The translations under genes and the position numbers were made by a program. From an uncultured Clostridia bacterium (GTDB lineage: Bacteria; Bacillota; Clostridia; TANB77; CAG-508): a DNA stretch of 32,074 bases. Position 1 is the stretch's first letter; every line of letters begins with the position of its first letter. The notes beneath the pieces are model-generated. The model worked only from the letters and a program-made list of their open reading frames with translations, did no database searches and was not told where the DNA came from. Positions 1-8,513 of the stretch are shown here, one piece after another. Where the stretch lies: NCBI GenBank assembly GCA_944387525.1, contig CALXFF010000023.1, positions 1-32,074 on the forward strand, read 5' to 3'.

Positions 1-8
1 TTTTGCTT

Positions 9-14
9 ACTCCT
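9..14 (-). promoter_or_regulatory. Ribosome binding site for a gene beyond the left edge
   Basis: Read on the minus strand, bases 14-9 are AGGAGT followed by eight bases to the window edge. A start codon immediately outside the window would have ideal spacing. Bases 15-56 hold only a 12-codon reading frame that begins just after the stop of the upstream gene; I do not call it a gene. Confidence 0.4.
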
Positions 15-56
15 GTCTACTGTTCATTTACTTTTTTATGAAATTTTTGTTGCATT

Positions 57-281
57 TCAAATGAAATTTCCGGATTTATTTTTTATCCTTAATATCATTT
101 GCTTATCCGCTTCTATTGAAGTTTCTAAAAAATATATTTGTTCTTTATATAATTCTTTTAAATCATTTAATTGTTCTTCTGGAATTTCATCTTCTTTTAT
201 TACACCTTTTCTATATAATTTTTGTAATTTTAATAAGTTTGTGTTATTTACTTTCATTCCATCCACTAAAAAATTTTTCAT
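57..281 (-). CDS. Small hypothetical protein downstream of helicase
   Basis: This 74-residue protein is not recognised. It starts 3 bases after the stop codon of the SF2 helicase gene, and its Shine-Dalgarno (AGGAG) lies inside the last helicase codons, so the two are very likely co-transcribed and perhaps translationally coupled. The sequence is charged and predicted mostly helical, with a segment rich in Lys/Glu/Leu around residues 15-60. There is no signal peptide, membrane segment or cysteine motif. The tight linkage suggests a helper or partner of the helicase, but that is inference only. Confidence 0.65.
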   Translation of the reverse strand: MKNFLVDGMKVNNTNLLKLQKLYRKGVIKEDEIPEEQLNDLKELYKEQIYFLETSIEADKQMILRIKNKSGNFI

Positions 282-284
282 AAA

Positions 285-3200
285 CTATTTTTCTACTCCT
301 TTATCTTGAGACAATTTTTCTTGCAATTTTTCGTAATCTTTAACTAACTGACTAGATTGTTTTTTTCTCTCTACCAATGATTGTAACTTATCTTCTAGTT
401 CTTCTAAACTTTCTTCATGTTCAATAGCCTCATAAGGAATTACTCCTATTTCTTGTAATTGTTTTACTTTTTCTGCTGTCAAACGACAACTTCCTTTTCC
501 ATAATATCCACTTTTATTATTTCTCACCCAGTTAGCTACTTTTTTATACCTTTCATCTTTATAGGGAAAAGATAAATTACCATGTTCTTCATAATATGCT
601 TTTGCTTGTGCATACATTGTATCCCAATTATATTTTTTTGCGTCCCAAACCATGCCTATAGCTTCTAAACTTTCTACTTCTTCCTTTGACAAACCTTCTT
701 TTGATTTGTATTTTCTCCTTTGTCCTTTAATCCAATTAGCTAATTGTTTATATTCTTCAGTTCTTGGAACTAGTAAATCTCCATGTTGTGCAAAATATTC
801 TTGTGCTTGTCGATACATATTGTCATAACTCGTCTGATTTACATTCCAAACTATGCCAATTTGTTCTAAGCGCTCTATTTGTTCTTCAGATAAATTTACA
901 TTGGTTGTACTATTATATTTTAGTTTTTGTTCTTGTATCCATGACTTCAATTTCTTATATTCAATACATCTTTCATCTGGTATTGATAAACTCCCATAAC
1001 GTTCAAAATATTCTTTTGCCTGTTGATACATTTCTTCCCATTGATATTGTATAGTATCCCAAACCATACCTATTGATTCTAAGCGTGTTATTTGTTCCTC
1101 TGATAAACCATTTTCTAATTTGTATTTTCTTCTTTGTCTTTTAATCCAATTTGCTAATTGTTTATATTCTTCGTTTCTAGGAACTAATAAATCTCCATGT
1201 TGGGTAAAATATTCTTGTGCTTCTTTGTACATGCTATTCCAAATATCATTCCTTGAAGGCTTTTTACTTTTAACTTTTGTGTCAATTTCTTTTTTCGGTT
1301 TCTGTTCTTGATTAATTCCTATTATTTCTAAAAGTTTTTTCTGTTGCTCAGTTAATTTTTCACCATTCATATATAATTTTTTCTGAATGTTTAGCCACTG
1401 ATATAATTTTCGATTTTCTTTAGGTGTAATTGCTAAATTACCATGTTCATTATAATATTCTTGAGCTTGCTCATACATAGTATCCCATTGATATCTTGGT
1501 ACATCCCATATCATTCCAATTTGTTCTAGTCCATCAATTTGCTCTTGTGATAATTTTCCTTTCTTATACATTTTTCTTTTTTCTTTAACCCAACTAGATA
1601 AATCCCTGCCATTTATAATATATTCAGGTGGTAATAGCAAATTTCCATGTTCTTCGTAATATTTTTTTGCCAATTCAAACATTTGTGAACTATTACTTTC
1701 TTTTACATTCCATACCATACCAATTTGCTCTAATTTTTCTATTTGCTGTTTTGTTAGTAGTCTATACGTTCCTTTACCATAATATGCTAGTCTTTGTATT
1801 TGTATCCAGTTTCTTAATTGTTTGTCCTCTATAGACAACAATTTTCCAGTTTGATTATAATATTCTTTAGCCTTTTCATACATTTTTTCCCAACTTAATC
1901 TTCGTACTTCCTTTATATCCCAATTAATACCTATTTGTTCTAATTTTTCAATTCTTTCTTGAGATAATACTCCTCTACCATAATTCTTTTTTTGGTCTAC
2001 TAACCATTGATAAATATTTTTTCCTTTTATTCTCTCATTTCTTAAACCATCTAAACTACCATGTTCTTGGTAATATTCTCTAGCTATATCATATGTTTCT
2101 TCCCATTGCTCTTTAAATCTATCCCAGACCATACCAATTGCATCTAATTTCTTTATCTGTTCTTCTGTCAAATCTCTTCGATGTCCTATACCTTTCGCAG
2201 TTTTTCTTTGGTCACCAATCCAATATCCTAAATTCATACCATTTTTACTATAATTGTTTGGTACTAATAGATTACCATGCTCTTTATAATACTCAACAGC
2301 TAAATCATAATAATCATCCCAAGATAAACTTAAACAATTATCTATTTTAGTAAATATATCTTTTATCTTTCTAACCGTATCTGAAATTTTAAAATTATCA
2401 ATTTTGGCTTCATCTTCTTTTTTTCCTGTTTGTGTAAATTTTACTAAAGCTCTTTCTCTTAATTCTTTGTAAAAATGATTTATCATCTCACAAGATTGAA
2501 CATTATTAACTATATCAAATACTATAGGATTGTTATTGTGACCAACTGATAATGCCCTGCCTAATTGTTGTTTAAATATAATAGGTGATTCCGTTGGTCT
2601 AAGCATTATTACTCCGTCTATGTTTGGAACATGAATTCCTTCATTTAACATATCTATTGAAAATAATAGCTTTAAATGGTCATTGTCAGAATGATAAAAT
2701 TCCTCAAACACTTTAAGATTTTCAGATTTCGGAATAAATGATGCCATAGAATATGTATCAATCTGTTCATTTACATTTTGAAACCAAGTTTTTGATTCTT
2801 CCATCATTTTTTCCATATGTTGCTTATTTCTACAAAACACTATATATTTACCAGATTTATTTTTCATATGTTTTTGAAATATTTCAGGAAGTCCATCAGC
2901 CTTTTCAAGCACTTTTTTTGCATCATCTAAATATTGTTGAGCTTGTAACTTCTCAGTTTCTCTTTTTTCTTTATTTATCTTTTCCTGCATATGTTCAATA
3001 TCATCTTTAAAAGAATACACTGCATTTATATATATTGGCATTGGTAAAATCCCTTCTACCATTGCTTCTTCCAGTGATATCTCAGATGCCACATTTCCAT
3101 GAAATAGTTCTTCTGCCATATCTCTATGCTCATCTAAATATCTAATTGGTGTTGCAGAAAAACCTAAAATCTTTGCATTACTATTATTATTAATTAACTC

Positions 3201-3572
3201 AGCAATTCCTTTGCTCCATTCATTTGCACCACAACGATGAAATTCATCTAACACTATCATATCTACATTAAGTTTAGAAATTTCTTCAGAGGTCATCCTT
3301 GATAATTTTGAGTATGTATATCTCTTTAAAAAAGGAAAATCTCTCATAGACATTCCACTATCTTCTATGTGTTTTGTTATTTGTCTTAGTATTGAAACAC
3401 TAGGAGCTAAAAAAATTGCTCTTTTATTTCTATTTTCTTCTAACCATTTTAAACTTATAAAAGACTTCCCGCAACCTGTGGGATGAACTACACATACTCT
3501 ATTTTCTGTTTCAAACATTTTCGTAACTTTTTCATATGCTATTGCATTGTGTTTATATAACTCGATTCCCAT
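285..3572 (-). CDS. SF2 DEAD/DEAH-type helicase with nine helicase-associated (HA) repeats
   Basis: This is a 1095-residue superfamily 2 helicase. Residues 1-400 hold the two RecA-like lobes: Walker A GCGKS (33-37), motif II DEFH (109-112), motif III SAT (139-141) and motif VI QQLGRALSVG (335-344). Residues about 416-1047 are nine tandem copies of the helicase-associated domain (pattern W..MY..A.EYY..HG.L, then LS.EQI..LE.IGMVWD). A short charged coiled-coil tail ends the protein. HA-repeat helicases are usually nucleic-acid-dependent ATPases, often in mobile or defence contexts, and the HA repeats are thought to contact DNA; the exact function is unknown. No nuclease domain is seen. The ATG has AGAGGTG five bases upstream and a good promoter at 3610-3638. 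The only tightly linked gene is the 74-residue ORF downstream. Confidence 0.9.
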   Translation of the reverse strand: MGIELYKHNAIAYEKVTKMFETENRVCVVHPTGCGKSFISLKWLEENRNKRAIFLAPSVSILRQITKHIEDSGMSMRDFPFLKRYTYSKLSRMTSEEISKLNVDMIVLDEFHRCGANEWSKGIAELINNNSNAKILGFSATPIRYLDEHRDMAEELFHGNVASEISLEEAMVEGILPMPIYINAVYSFKDDIEHMQEKINKEKRETEKLQAQQYLDDAKKVLEKADGLPEIFQKHMKNKSGKYIVFCRNKQHMEKMMEESKTWFQNVNEQIDTYSMASFIPKSENLKVFEEFYHSDNDHLKLLFSIDMLNEGIHVPNIDGVIMLRPTESPIIFKQQLGRALSVGHNNNPIVFDIVNNVQSCEMINHFYKELRERALVKFTQTGKKEDEAKIDNFKISDTVRKIKDIFTKIDNCLSLSWDDYYDLAVEYYKEHGNLLVPNNYSKNGMNLGYWIGDQRKTAKGIGHRRDLTEEQIKKLDAIGMVWDRFKEQWEETYDIAREYYQEHGSLDGLRNERIKGKNIYQWLVDQKKNYGRGVLSQERIEKLEQIGINWDIKEVRRLSWEKMYEKAKEYYNQTGKLLSIEDKQLRNWIQIQRLAYYGKGTYRLLTKQQIEKLEQIGMVWNVKESNSSQMFELAKKYYEEHGNLLLPPEYIINGRDLSSWVKEKRKMYKKGKLSQEQIDGLEQIGMIWDVPRYQWDTMYEQAQEYYNEHGNLAITPKENRKLYQWLNIQKKLYMNGEKLTEQQKKLLEIIGINQEQKPKKEIDTKVKSKKPSRNDIWNSMYKEAQEYFTQHGDLLVPRNEEYKQLANWIKRQRRKYKLENGLSEEQITRLESIGMVWDTIQYQWEEMYQQAKEYFERYGSLSIPDERCIEYKKLKSWIQEQKLKYNSTTNVNLSEEQIERLEQIGIVWNVNQTSYDNMYRQAQEYFAQHGDLLVPRTEEYKQLANWIKGQRRKYKSKEGLSKEEVESLEAIGMVWDAKKYNWDTMYAQAKAYYEEHGNLSFPYKDERYKKVANWVRNNKSGYYGKGSCRLTAEKVKQLQEIGVIPYEAIEHEESLEELEDKLQSLVERKKQSSQLVKDYEKLQEKLSQDKGVEK
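432..2327 (-). repeat. Nine-copy HA domain repeat array within the helicase gene
   Basis: Nine degenerate units of about 62-70 codons encode residues about 416-484, 489-552, 560-622, 630-690, 696-756, 777-839, 845-910, 916-977 and 983-1047. Units 6 (about 1056-1244) and 8 (about 642-827) are nearly identical in protein and DNA. That indicates a recent duplication or gene conversion inside the array. Confidence 0.85.
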
Positions 3573-3609
3573 TTTGCACCTCTTGATAATGTAATTCTTA
3601 ATACTCGAA

Positions 3610-3638
3610 ATTATATCATGTTTTTATGTAGAATTCAA
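3610..3638 (-). promoter_or_regulatory. Promoter of the helicase gene
   Basis: On the minus strand TTGAAT (3638-3633) and TATAAT (3615-3610) are separated by exactly 17 bases. The expected start near 3603 gives a leader of about 30 bases before the helicase ATG. Confidence 0.65.
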
Positions 3639-3662
3639 TATGTTTATTAGCTTTACATATAG

Positions 3663-3694
3663 AAAAAAACGGCATAATTTATTGTATTATACCG
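3663..3694 (-). terminator. Rho-independent terminator after the coiled-coil gene
   Basis: A nine-base stem, CGGTATAAT against ATTATGCCG with one G-T pair, is followed on the minus strand by seven T. It lies 15 bases past the stop codon at 3709. Confidence 0.75.
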
Positions 3695-3708
3695 CTTACC
3701 AACCACTT

Positions 3709-4188
3709 TTAGTTTATTCCAACAAAATCATCACCTAGATTATCTCTCCATTTTTCTAAACTTTCAATTCTAACATTTTGAAAATTTAATCTTGACTTTT
3801 GTGCATTCATTTCACTACTTAATAGTAAACAATTTTTTCTACATTCAAAGTGCTCATCCTCTAACTTTCTACATCTGTCATCTATGTATTTTTCCATATA
3901 ATTAAGTCCTTTTGATATACTTTTATCCATATTATCTAAGACATCAAATAATTCTTTTCTATCCTTATCTCTTTGTTTTTCACTGTCTAACCATCTTTTG
4001 TCATTTTGTTCCCAACGTTTGTCGTTTTCTTTCCATCTTCTTTCGTTTTCTTCCCAACGTTTGTCATTTTCTTTCCATCTTCTTTCGTTTTGCTCCCAAC
4101 GTTTATCATTTTCTTCCCATCTTTTGTTATTTTCTTGTCTAAACTCACGTAACTCTGTCAAAATTGTTTTTGCCATTACATCTTCCAT
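3709..4188 (-). CDS. Coiled-coil protein with Trp-containing heptad repeats
   Basis: The function of this 159-residue protein is unknown. Its N-terminal half contains seven consecutive heptads of type (E/Q)N(D/E)(K/R)RW(E/K), with tryptophan every seven residues. The rest is a charged helix with two closely spaced cysteines (CRKNC). A long homo-oligomeric coiled coil is likely. It resembles small clostridial proteins of this composition that have no assigned role. The start at 4188 is chosen because a perfect AAAGGAGG lies eight bases upstream. An in-frame start 19 codons earlier (4245) would fall inside the -10 region of the predicted promoter. It has its own promoter (4236-4264) and terminator, so it is a single-gene unit between the acetate operon and the helicase. 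Confidence 0.8.
   Translation of the reverse strand: MEDVMAKTILTELREFRQENNKRWEENDKRWEQNERRWKENDKRWEENERRWKENDKRWEQNDKRWLDSEKQRDKDRKELFDVLDNMDKSISKGLNYMEKYIDDRCRKLEDEHFECRKNCLLLSSEMNAQKSRLNFQNVRIESLEKWRDNLGDDFVGIN
3985..4134 (-). repeat. 42-bp tandem repeat encoding heptads
   Basis: The plus-strand word CCCAACGTTT recurs at 4011 and 4053, and CCCAACGTTTA at 4095, an exact 42-base period (two heptads). The first two full units are almost identical. This looks like recent in-frame slippage expansion. Confidence 0.85.
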
Positions 4189-4235
4189 CAGCACAACCTC
4201 CTTTATAAAATTTTCGTTAGCCCTTGATAGGTTAT

Positions 4236-4264
4236 ATTTAATCATATATTCTAGTAGATGTCAA
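4236..4264 (-). promoter_or_regulatory. Promoter of the coiled-coil gene
   Basis: TTGACA (4264-4259), a 17-base spacer and TTAAAT (4241-4236) on the minus strand. It begins directly after the terminator-like hairpin of the ackA operon. Confidence 0.6.
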
Positions 4265-4267
4265 TAG

Positions 4268-4299
4268 AAAACTAAAAAGTTTTTAAACTTTTTAGTTTT
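4268..4299 (-). terminator. AT-rich hairpin after the pta-ackA-ackA operon
   Basis: Perfect 15-base arms (4268-4282 and 4285-4299) flank a two-base loop, 38 bases past the ackA stop and just before the next promoter. The stem has only two G-C pairs and the minus-strand arm ends in TTTT. The position fits a terminator. A palindromic protein site cannot be excluded. Confidence 0.5.
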
Positions 4300-4337
4300 A
4301 ATTTGATTTATTAGTAAATTATACTGATTCTTATAAA

Positions 4338-5528
4338 TTATTTAACAAGTCTTTCAGTTTCTTTTGCAATCATTAGCTCTTCATTTGTAGGAATAACATA
4401 CACTTTAACTTTTGAACTTGGTTTTGAAATAACTTTTTCTTCTCCTCTCATGTTATTTGCATCTTCATCAATTTCTACTCCCATAAACCTTAATTGTTCA
4501 CAGATACCTTTTCTGATATTAATTTGATTTTCTCCTACTCCACCTGTAAATACAATATAATCAACGCCATTCATCGCAACTGCATATTTTGCAATATAAC
4601 TTGCAATCGCATATTTAAAACTTTCCATAGCAATTTTTGCTGTTTCATTATCATTATAACTTTCTTTTTCAATTACTCTAAAATCTGGTGCTAATCCAGA
4701 TATTCCAGAAACTCCTGATTCCTTATTTAAAATATTTTCCATTTGTTCTGGAGATAATTTTTCTTTTTTCATTAAATATAATAATATTGATGGATCTAAA
4801 TCTCCACTTCTTGTTACCATTGGAATTCCTCCAAGTGGTGTTAGTCCCATACTTGTATCTACTGATTTTCCGCCTTGTACTGCACAAATACTTGAACCTT
4901 GTCCTAAATGACATGTTACAATTTTTAAATCTTTAATATCTTTTCCTTCTATTTCAGCTAGTCTTTGTGATACAAACATATGAGAAGTTCCATGGAATCC
5001 ATATTTTCTTATTCCATATTTTTCATAATATTCATATGGAATTGGATAGATATATCTTTCTTTTGGGATTGATTGATGAAATGCTGTGTCAAATACTCCT
5101 ACCATTGGTTTACCTGGCATTACATTTTTACATGCTTCAATTCCTAAAATACATGCTGGATTGTGTAATGGTGCTAAATCTGAATATTCTTTCAAAACAT
5201 TTTCTACGTTTTCATCTATAACAACAGATTCAGAAATTTTTTCTCCACCATGTACTAATCTATGTCCTATAGCTTCAATTTCATCTAAGCTGTCTATTAC
5301 TTTGTATTCTGGATTTGTTAATTGTTTTAATGTGAATTCTATTGCTTCTGTGTGATTATATGCTGGATTGTCTATTTTTATTTTTTGTCCATTTACTTTG
5401 TGTGTAATAAATGCTTCTTTTTCTCCTATTCTTTCATATTTTCCAGAAGCTAATACTTCTTCTGTTTCCATGTTAATTAATTGGTATTTTAATGATGAAC
5501 TACCACAATTTAAAACTAAAATTTTCAT
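4338..5528 (-). CDS. ackA: Acetate kinase (second tandem copy)
   Basis: Acetate kinase interconverts acetyl phosphate plus ADP and acetate plus ATP in the cytosol, the substrate-level phosphorylation step of acetate fermentation. The 396 residues are the usual length. Family landmarks are present: N7 in [43 protein letters not shown] and the C-terminal PTNEE. The upstream paralogue aligns without gaps at about 60% identity by eye. A visible difference is [11 protein letters not shown] here against the usual [11 protein letters not shown] in the other copy, next to the active-site arginine. GGGAGG lies ten bases before the ATG. It is last in the pta-ackA-ackA operon, 22 bases after its paralogue. 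It may be an acetate kinase with shifted kinetics or a related short-chain acyl kinase. Confidence 0.93.
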   Translation of the reverse strand: MKILVLNCGSSSLKYQLINMETEEVLASGKYERIGEKEAFITHKVNGQKIKIDNPAYNHTEAIEFTLKQLTNPEYKVIDSLDEIEAIGHRLVHGGEKISESVVIDENVENVLKEYSDLAPLHNPACILGIEACKNVMPGKPMVGVFDTAFHQSIPKERYIYPIPYEYYEKYGIRKYGFHGTSHMFVSQRLAEIEGKDIKDLKIVTCHLGQGSSICAVQGGKSVDTSMGLTPLGGIPMVTRSGDLDPSILLYLMKKEKLSPEQMENILNKESGVSGISGLAPDFRVIEKESYNDNETAKIAMESFKYAIASYIAKYAVAMNGVDYIVFTGGVGENQINIRKGICEQLRFMGVEIDEDANNMRGEEKVISKPSSKVKVYVIPTNEELMIAKETERLVK

Positions 5529-5550
5529 TTGATTAAATCCTCCCTATTTT

Positions 5551-6741
5551 TTATTTTACTAATTTTAATGTTTCCCTTGCTATCATTAATTCCTCATTTG
5601 TAGGAACTACATAAACTTTAACTTTTGAATCTTCACTTGAAATTTCTACTTCTTCTCCTCTTATCTTGTTTTTCTCTTCGTCAATTTTGACACCTAAAAA
5701 CTCCAAATGCTTGCATATAGCATCTCTTGATATTGGTCCTTTTTCACCAACACCTGCTGTAAATGTAAGAACATCAATTCCATTCATTGCAACAGCACAT
5801 CTTGCTACATAACATGCAACTAAATAATGAAATACATCTAAAGCCAGTTTTGCATGTTTCCCACCTGATAAAGCCTCTGCTTCAATATCTCTAAAATCTA
5901 CTGAAACTCCTGAAATTCCATATGCACCTGATTCTTTATTTAGAATAAAATTCATATCATCTGGTGTTAAATTTTCTTTTTCCATTAGATATGTAACAAT
6001 TGATGGATCCAGATCTCCACTTCTTGTTCCCATTGGAATACCGCCAAGTGGTGTTAATCCCATACTTGTTTCAACTGATTTACCACCTTTAATTGCACAC
6101 ACACTAGCACCTTGACCCAAATGACAATTTACTATTTTCAAGTCTTTTATGTCTTTTCCCATAATTTCTGCAACTCTATGAGATACATATTGATGTGATG
6201 TTCCGTGAAATCCATATTTTCTAACTCCATATTTTTTGTAATATTTATATGGAATTGGATAAATATATTTTTCCTTTTCTATTGTTTGATGAAAGGCTGT
6301 ATCAAATACTGCAACCATTTTCATGTTTGGCACAATTTTTTTACATGCTTCAATTCCTAGAATAGCTGCTGGATTATGAAGTGGTGCTAAATCAATACAT
6401 TCTTTTATTCCTTCTAAAACCTTATCATCGATTAAAACTGCATCACTAAATTTTTCTCCACCATGTACTACTCTATGACCAATTCCGCCTAATTCATCTA
6501 AACTTTTTATTACACCATAATGCTCATTTGTTAATCTTTTTAAAACAAATTCTATTGCTTTTTCATGATTTTTTGCTGCATGTTCAAATTTGTGCTTTTC
6601 TCCATTTACTTTGTGGGTTAAAAATGAATTTGGTTGGCCTATTCTTTCAAAATATCCTTTTGCTAATACTTTTTCTGTATCCATATCAATTACTTGATAT
6701 TTTAATGATGAACTTCCAGAGTTTAAAACTAAAATTTTCAT
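5551..6741 (-). CDS. ackA: Acetate kinase (first tandem copy)
   Basis: This 396-residue acetate kinase catalyses the same acetyl-phosphate/ADP phosphotransfer as its neighbour and is the more canonical of the pair. It has [13 protein letters not shown] at the N-terminus, HGTSH, the intact [11 protein letters not shown] arginine loop, FTAGVGEK and PTNEE. The ATG is preceded by GAGGAG and lies 19 bases after the pta stop, so it is translated from the pta transcript. Adjacent pta and ackA form the classic acetyl-CoA to acetate pathway. Having two gap-free tandem paralogues in one operon is less common and implies a duplication maintained long enough to diverge to about 60% identity. Confidence 0.94.
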   Translation of the reverse strand: MKILVLNSGSSSLKYQVIDMDTEKVLAKGYFERIGQPNSFLTHKVNGEKHKFEHAAKNHEKAIEFVLKRLTNEHYGVIKSLDELGGIGHRVVHGGEKFSDAVLIDDKVLEGIKECIDLAPLHNPAAILGIEACKKIVPNMKMVAVFDTAFHQTIEKEKYIYPIPYKYYKKYGVRKYGFHGTSHQYVSHRVAEIMGKDIKDLKIVNCHLGQGASVCAIKGGKSVETSMGLTPLGGIPMGTRSGDLDPSIVTYLMEKENLTPDDMNFILNKESGAYGISGVSVDFRDIEAEALSGGKHAKLALDVFHYLVACYVARCAVAMNGIDVLTFTAGVGEKGPISRDAICKHLEFLGVKIDEEKNKIRGEEVEISSEDSKVKVYVVPTNEELMIARETLKLVK

Positions 6742-6760
6742 ACATACTCCTCATTTCATT

Positions 6761-7771
6761 TTAATTTTTATTTTGTTGTGCTTGAACTGCTGTAATTGCT
6801 ACTACCCCAGCAACATCATCACTACTGCAACCTCTTGATAAGTCATTTACTGGTTTTGCAATACCTTGACAAAGTGGTCCATAAGCCTCTGCTTTACCTA
6901 ATCTTTGTACTAATTTATATCCAATATTTCCCGCATTTAAATCTGGAAATACCAATACATTTGCTTGACCTTTTAAAGGACTTGTTGGTGCTTTCATTTC
7001 TGCAATTTCTGGAATTATAGCTGCATCTAATTGTAATTCTCCATCTATTATTAAATCTGGTACTTTTTTTCTTACTTTTCCTGTTGCTTTTATAACTTTT
7101 TCAGTTAAAGCTGATTTAGCACTTCCATGTGTAGAATATGATAACATTGCTACTTTAGGTTCTTTTTCTACCAATTGTCTAAAACTTTTGCTAGATGAAA
7201 TCGCGATTTCTGCAAGTGCCAATTCTCCCGGATTTTCATTCAAACCACTATCAGCAAAAATGAATGTACCATTTTCACCATATTCACAATTTGGAACTAC
7301 CATAATAAAAAATGCTGAAACAAGTTTTGTACCAGGTGCTGTTTTCAATATTTGAAGAGCTGGTCTTAATGTATCAGATGTAGAATGTATTGCTCCAGAT
7401 ACTAATCCATCTCCTTCGCTTTCTTCATCTTTTAACATTAACATTCCAAAATACACAGGATCTTTTGTCAATTCTTTTGCCTGCTCAATTGTCATTCCTT
7501 TTTCTTTTCTAAGATTATATAATAATTCTACATATTTATCATAATCTTTTGAATTATCTGGTTCAACTATTTTAGCATTTTCTATATTGATATTATTTTC
7601 TTTTGCCTTTTTTTCAATGTTTTTTCTATTTCCTATTAAAATAATTTTTGCATATTCTTCACTTAATACTTTCTCAGTTGCTTTTAGTATACGTATATCT
7701 TCAGCTTCTGGAAGTATAATTGTTTTTATATCTTGTTTTGCTCTTTGTTTTATATTGTCTATAAAAGCCAT
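6761..7771 (-). CDS. pta: Phosphate acetyltransferase
   Basis: Phosphotransacetylase converts acetyl-CoA plus phosphate to acetyl phosphate plus CoA and feeds the two acetate kinases encoded just downstream. At 336 residues it is the short class, lacking the N-terminal P-loop/DRTGG regulatory domains of the enterobacterial enzyme. Recognisable segments are TIILPEAEDIRIL near the start, SGAIHSTSDTLRPALQ, FADSGLNENP, SYSTHGSAKS, and the C-terminal LVFPDLNAGNIGYKL and GPLCQGIAKPVNDLSRG. AAGGAGG lies close before the ATG. It is first in the operon, with a promoter at 7847-7875 and a stem-loop at the predicted 5' end of the mRNA. A phosphate butyryltransferase is a less likely alternative. Confidence 0.95.
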   Translation of the reverse strand: MAFIDNIKQRAKQDIKTIILPEAEDIRILKATEKVLSEEYAKIILIGNRKNIEKKAKENNINIENAKIVEPDNSKDYDKYVELLYNLRKEKGMTIEQAKELTKDPVYFGMLMLKDEESEGDGLVSGAIHSTSDTLRPALQILKTAPGTKLVSAFFIMVVPNCEYGENGTFIFADSGLNENPGELALAEIAISSSKSFRQLVEKEPKVAMLSYSTHGSAKSALTEKVIKATGKVRKKVPDLIIDGELQLDAAIIPEIAEMKAPTSPLKGQANVLVFPDLNAGNIGYKLVQRLGKAEAYGPLCQGIAKPVNDLSRGCSSDDVAGVVAITAVQAQQNKN

Positions 7772-7810
7772 TTTGTTCCTCCTTCTTGTTATTTATTGTA
7801 ATATTTTTTA

Positions 7811-7840
7811 GTAAGTTTTATAGTTAGCTATAAATCTTAC
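7811..7840 (-). promoter_or_regulatory. Stem-loop/palindrome at the pta transcription start
   Basis: Thirteen-base arms with one mismatch (7811-7823 and 7828-7840) surround a four-base loop. The dyad begins about seven bases after the -10 box, so it covers roughly +1 to +30 of the pta mRNA. It could be a repressor operator or a 5' RNA stem-loop that stabilises the message. The sequence does not decide between them. Confidence 0.6.
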
Positions 7841-7846
7841 TTTAAC

Positions 7847-7875
7847 ATTATATAAGTAAAAAGAAAATTTCACAA
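7847..7875 (-). promoter_or_regulatory. Promoter of the pta-ackA-ackA operon
   Basis: On the minus strand TTGTGA (7875-7870), a 17-base spacer and a perfect TATAAT (7852-7847). It lies between the DUF4116 gene and pta. Confidence 0.7.
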
Positions 7876-7912
7876 GCATTTTATTCAAATTTATAAAAAT
7901 AGTGATTAAAAA

Positions 7913-8425
7913 TTATTGTAATAAAGTCTTAATATCTTCATCTTGCTGTAATTCTTTTGAAATAAAATGAAATGCATCTTTATTTTGTTTAACTGCAATT
8001 AAAGCTAATTCTTTGTCATTTCTTAATCTACTACTTGCATATTTTATAATAATTCCCTTATTTTCCACAGCCTCTTTTACAATTTCTCTATCATCTCTTA
8101 ACTCTTCACTTGCAAAATATAATGCTTGACCATAGCTTTTACAAGCCTTTTCCATAATTTCTCTATCAGCTCTTAAATTTTCTGATGCATAACAAATTGT
8201 CCAAGGTGCACCTTCAACACCTTTTAATATCACTTCTTTATCATCTTTTAGTTTTGTACTTGCAAATTCCAAAGATTCTGCATCTTGATTCAATGCTGTC
8301 ATTACAACTTCTTTATCATTCTGAAGTTCTGGTGAAACTAAATCTAAAAACTTACCATTTTCTGATACAGCCTTTAATACATATTCTCTATTATCTTTAT
8401 TTTGCTCAACATCTTCTGCAGTCAT
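7913..8425 (-). CDS. DUF4116 repeat protein
   Basis: This 170-residue protein is built almost entirely from about six units of 24-25 residues of type (D/N)(K/R)E.V...AV...G..L.(Y/F)AS..L(R/K)(N/D)D, the signature of DUF4116. The family's role is unknown; such alpha-helical solenoids generally bind proteins. There is no signal peptide or membrane segment. AAAGGAG lies ten bases before the ATG. It follows trmB by 88 bases with palindromic element R1 between, and no promoter was recognised in that gap, so co-transcription with trmB is possible. Confidence 0.8.
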   Translation of the reverse strand: MTAEDVEQNKDNREYVLKAVSENGKFLDLVSPELQNDKEVVMTALNQDAESLEFASTKLKDDKEVILKGVEGAPWTICYASENLRADREIMEKACKSYGQALYFASEELRDDREIVKEAVENKGIIIKYASSRLRNDKELALIAVKQNKDAFHFISKELQQDEDIKTLLQ

Positions 8426-8452
8426 TTTAATTCATCTCCTTTAAACATGGAC

Positions 8453-8503
8453 TAGGGAAAGGGATGATTTGGGGACGGAGAGAAAATCATCCTTTTCCCC
8501 CTA
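8453..8503. repeat. Palindromic element R1 (GGGGACGG loop)
   Basis: Arms 8453-8470 and 8484-8503 pair over about 18 bases with minor mismatches. The loop is GGGGACGGAGAGA. It belongs to the family of intergenic palindromes also found at 10325, 27618, 30495 and 31308. It lies about ten bases past the trmB stop. Confidence 0.75.
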
Positions 8504-8513
8504 ATCCCTCTTT

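Noticed and set aside
1..56. Short reading frame after the 74-residue gene
   Set aside because: Only 12 codons, without its own ribosome site and without recognisable content.
285..3572. Plus-strand reading frames opposite the helicase and other minus-strand genes
   Set aside because: They lack ribosome sites and have low-complexity Leu/Phe/Ile/His composition typical of antisense frames of AT-rich genes.
4189..4245. Upstream start of the coiled-coil gene
   Set aside because: It falls in the promoter -10 region and has no ribosome site, while 4188 has a perfect one.
7862..7880. Rex (redox) operator overlapping the pta -35 box (TTGTGAAA)
   Set aside because: Only one half-site is visible; the second half TTCACAA is missing.
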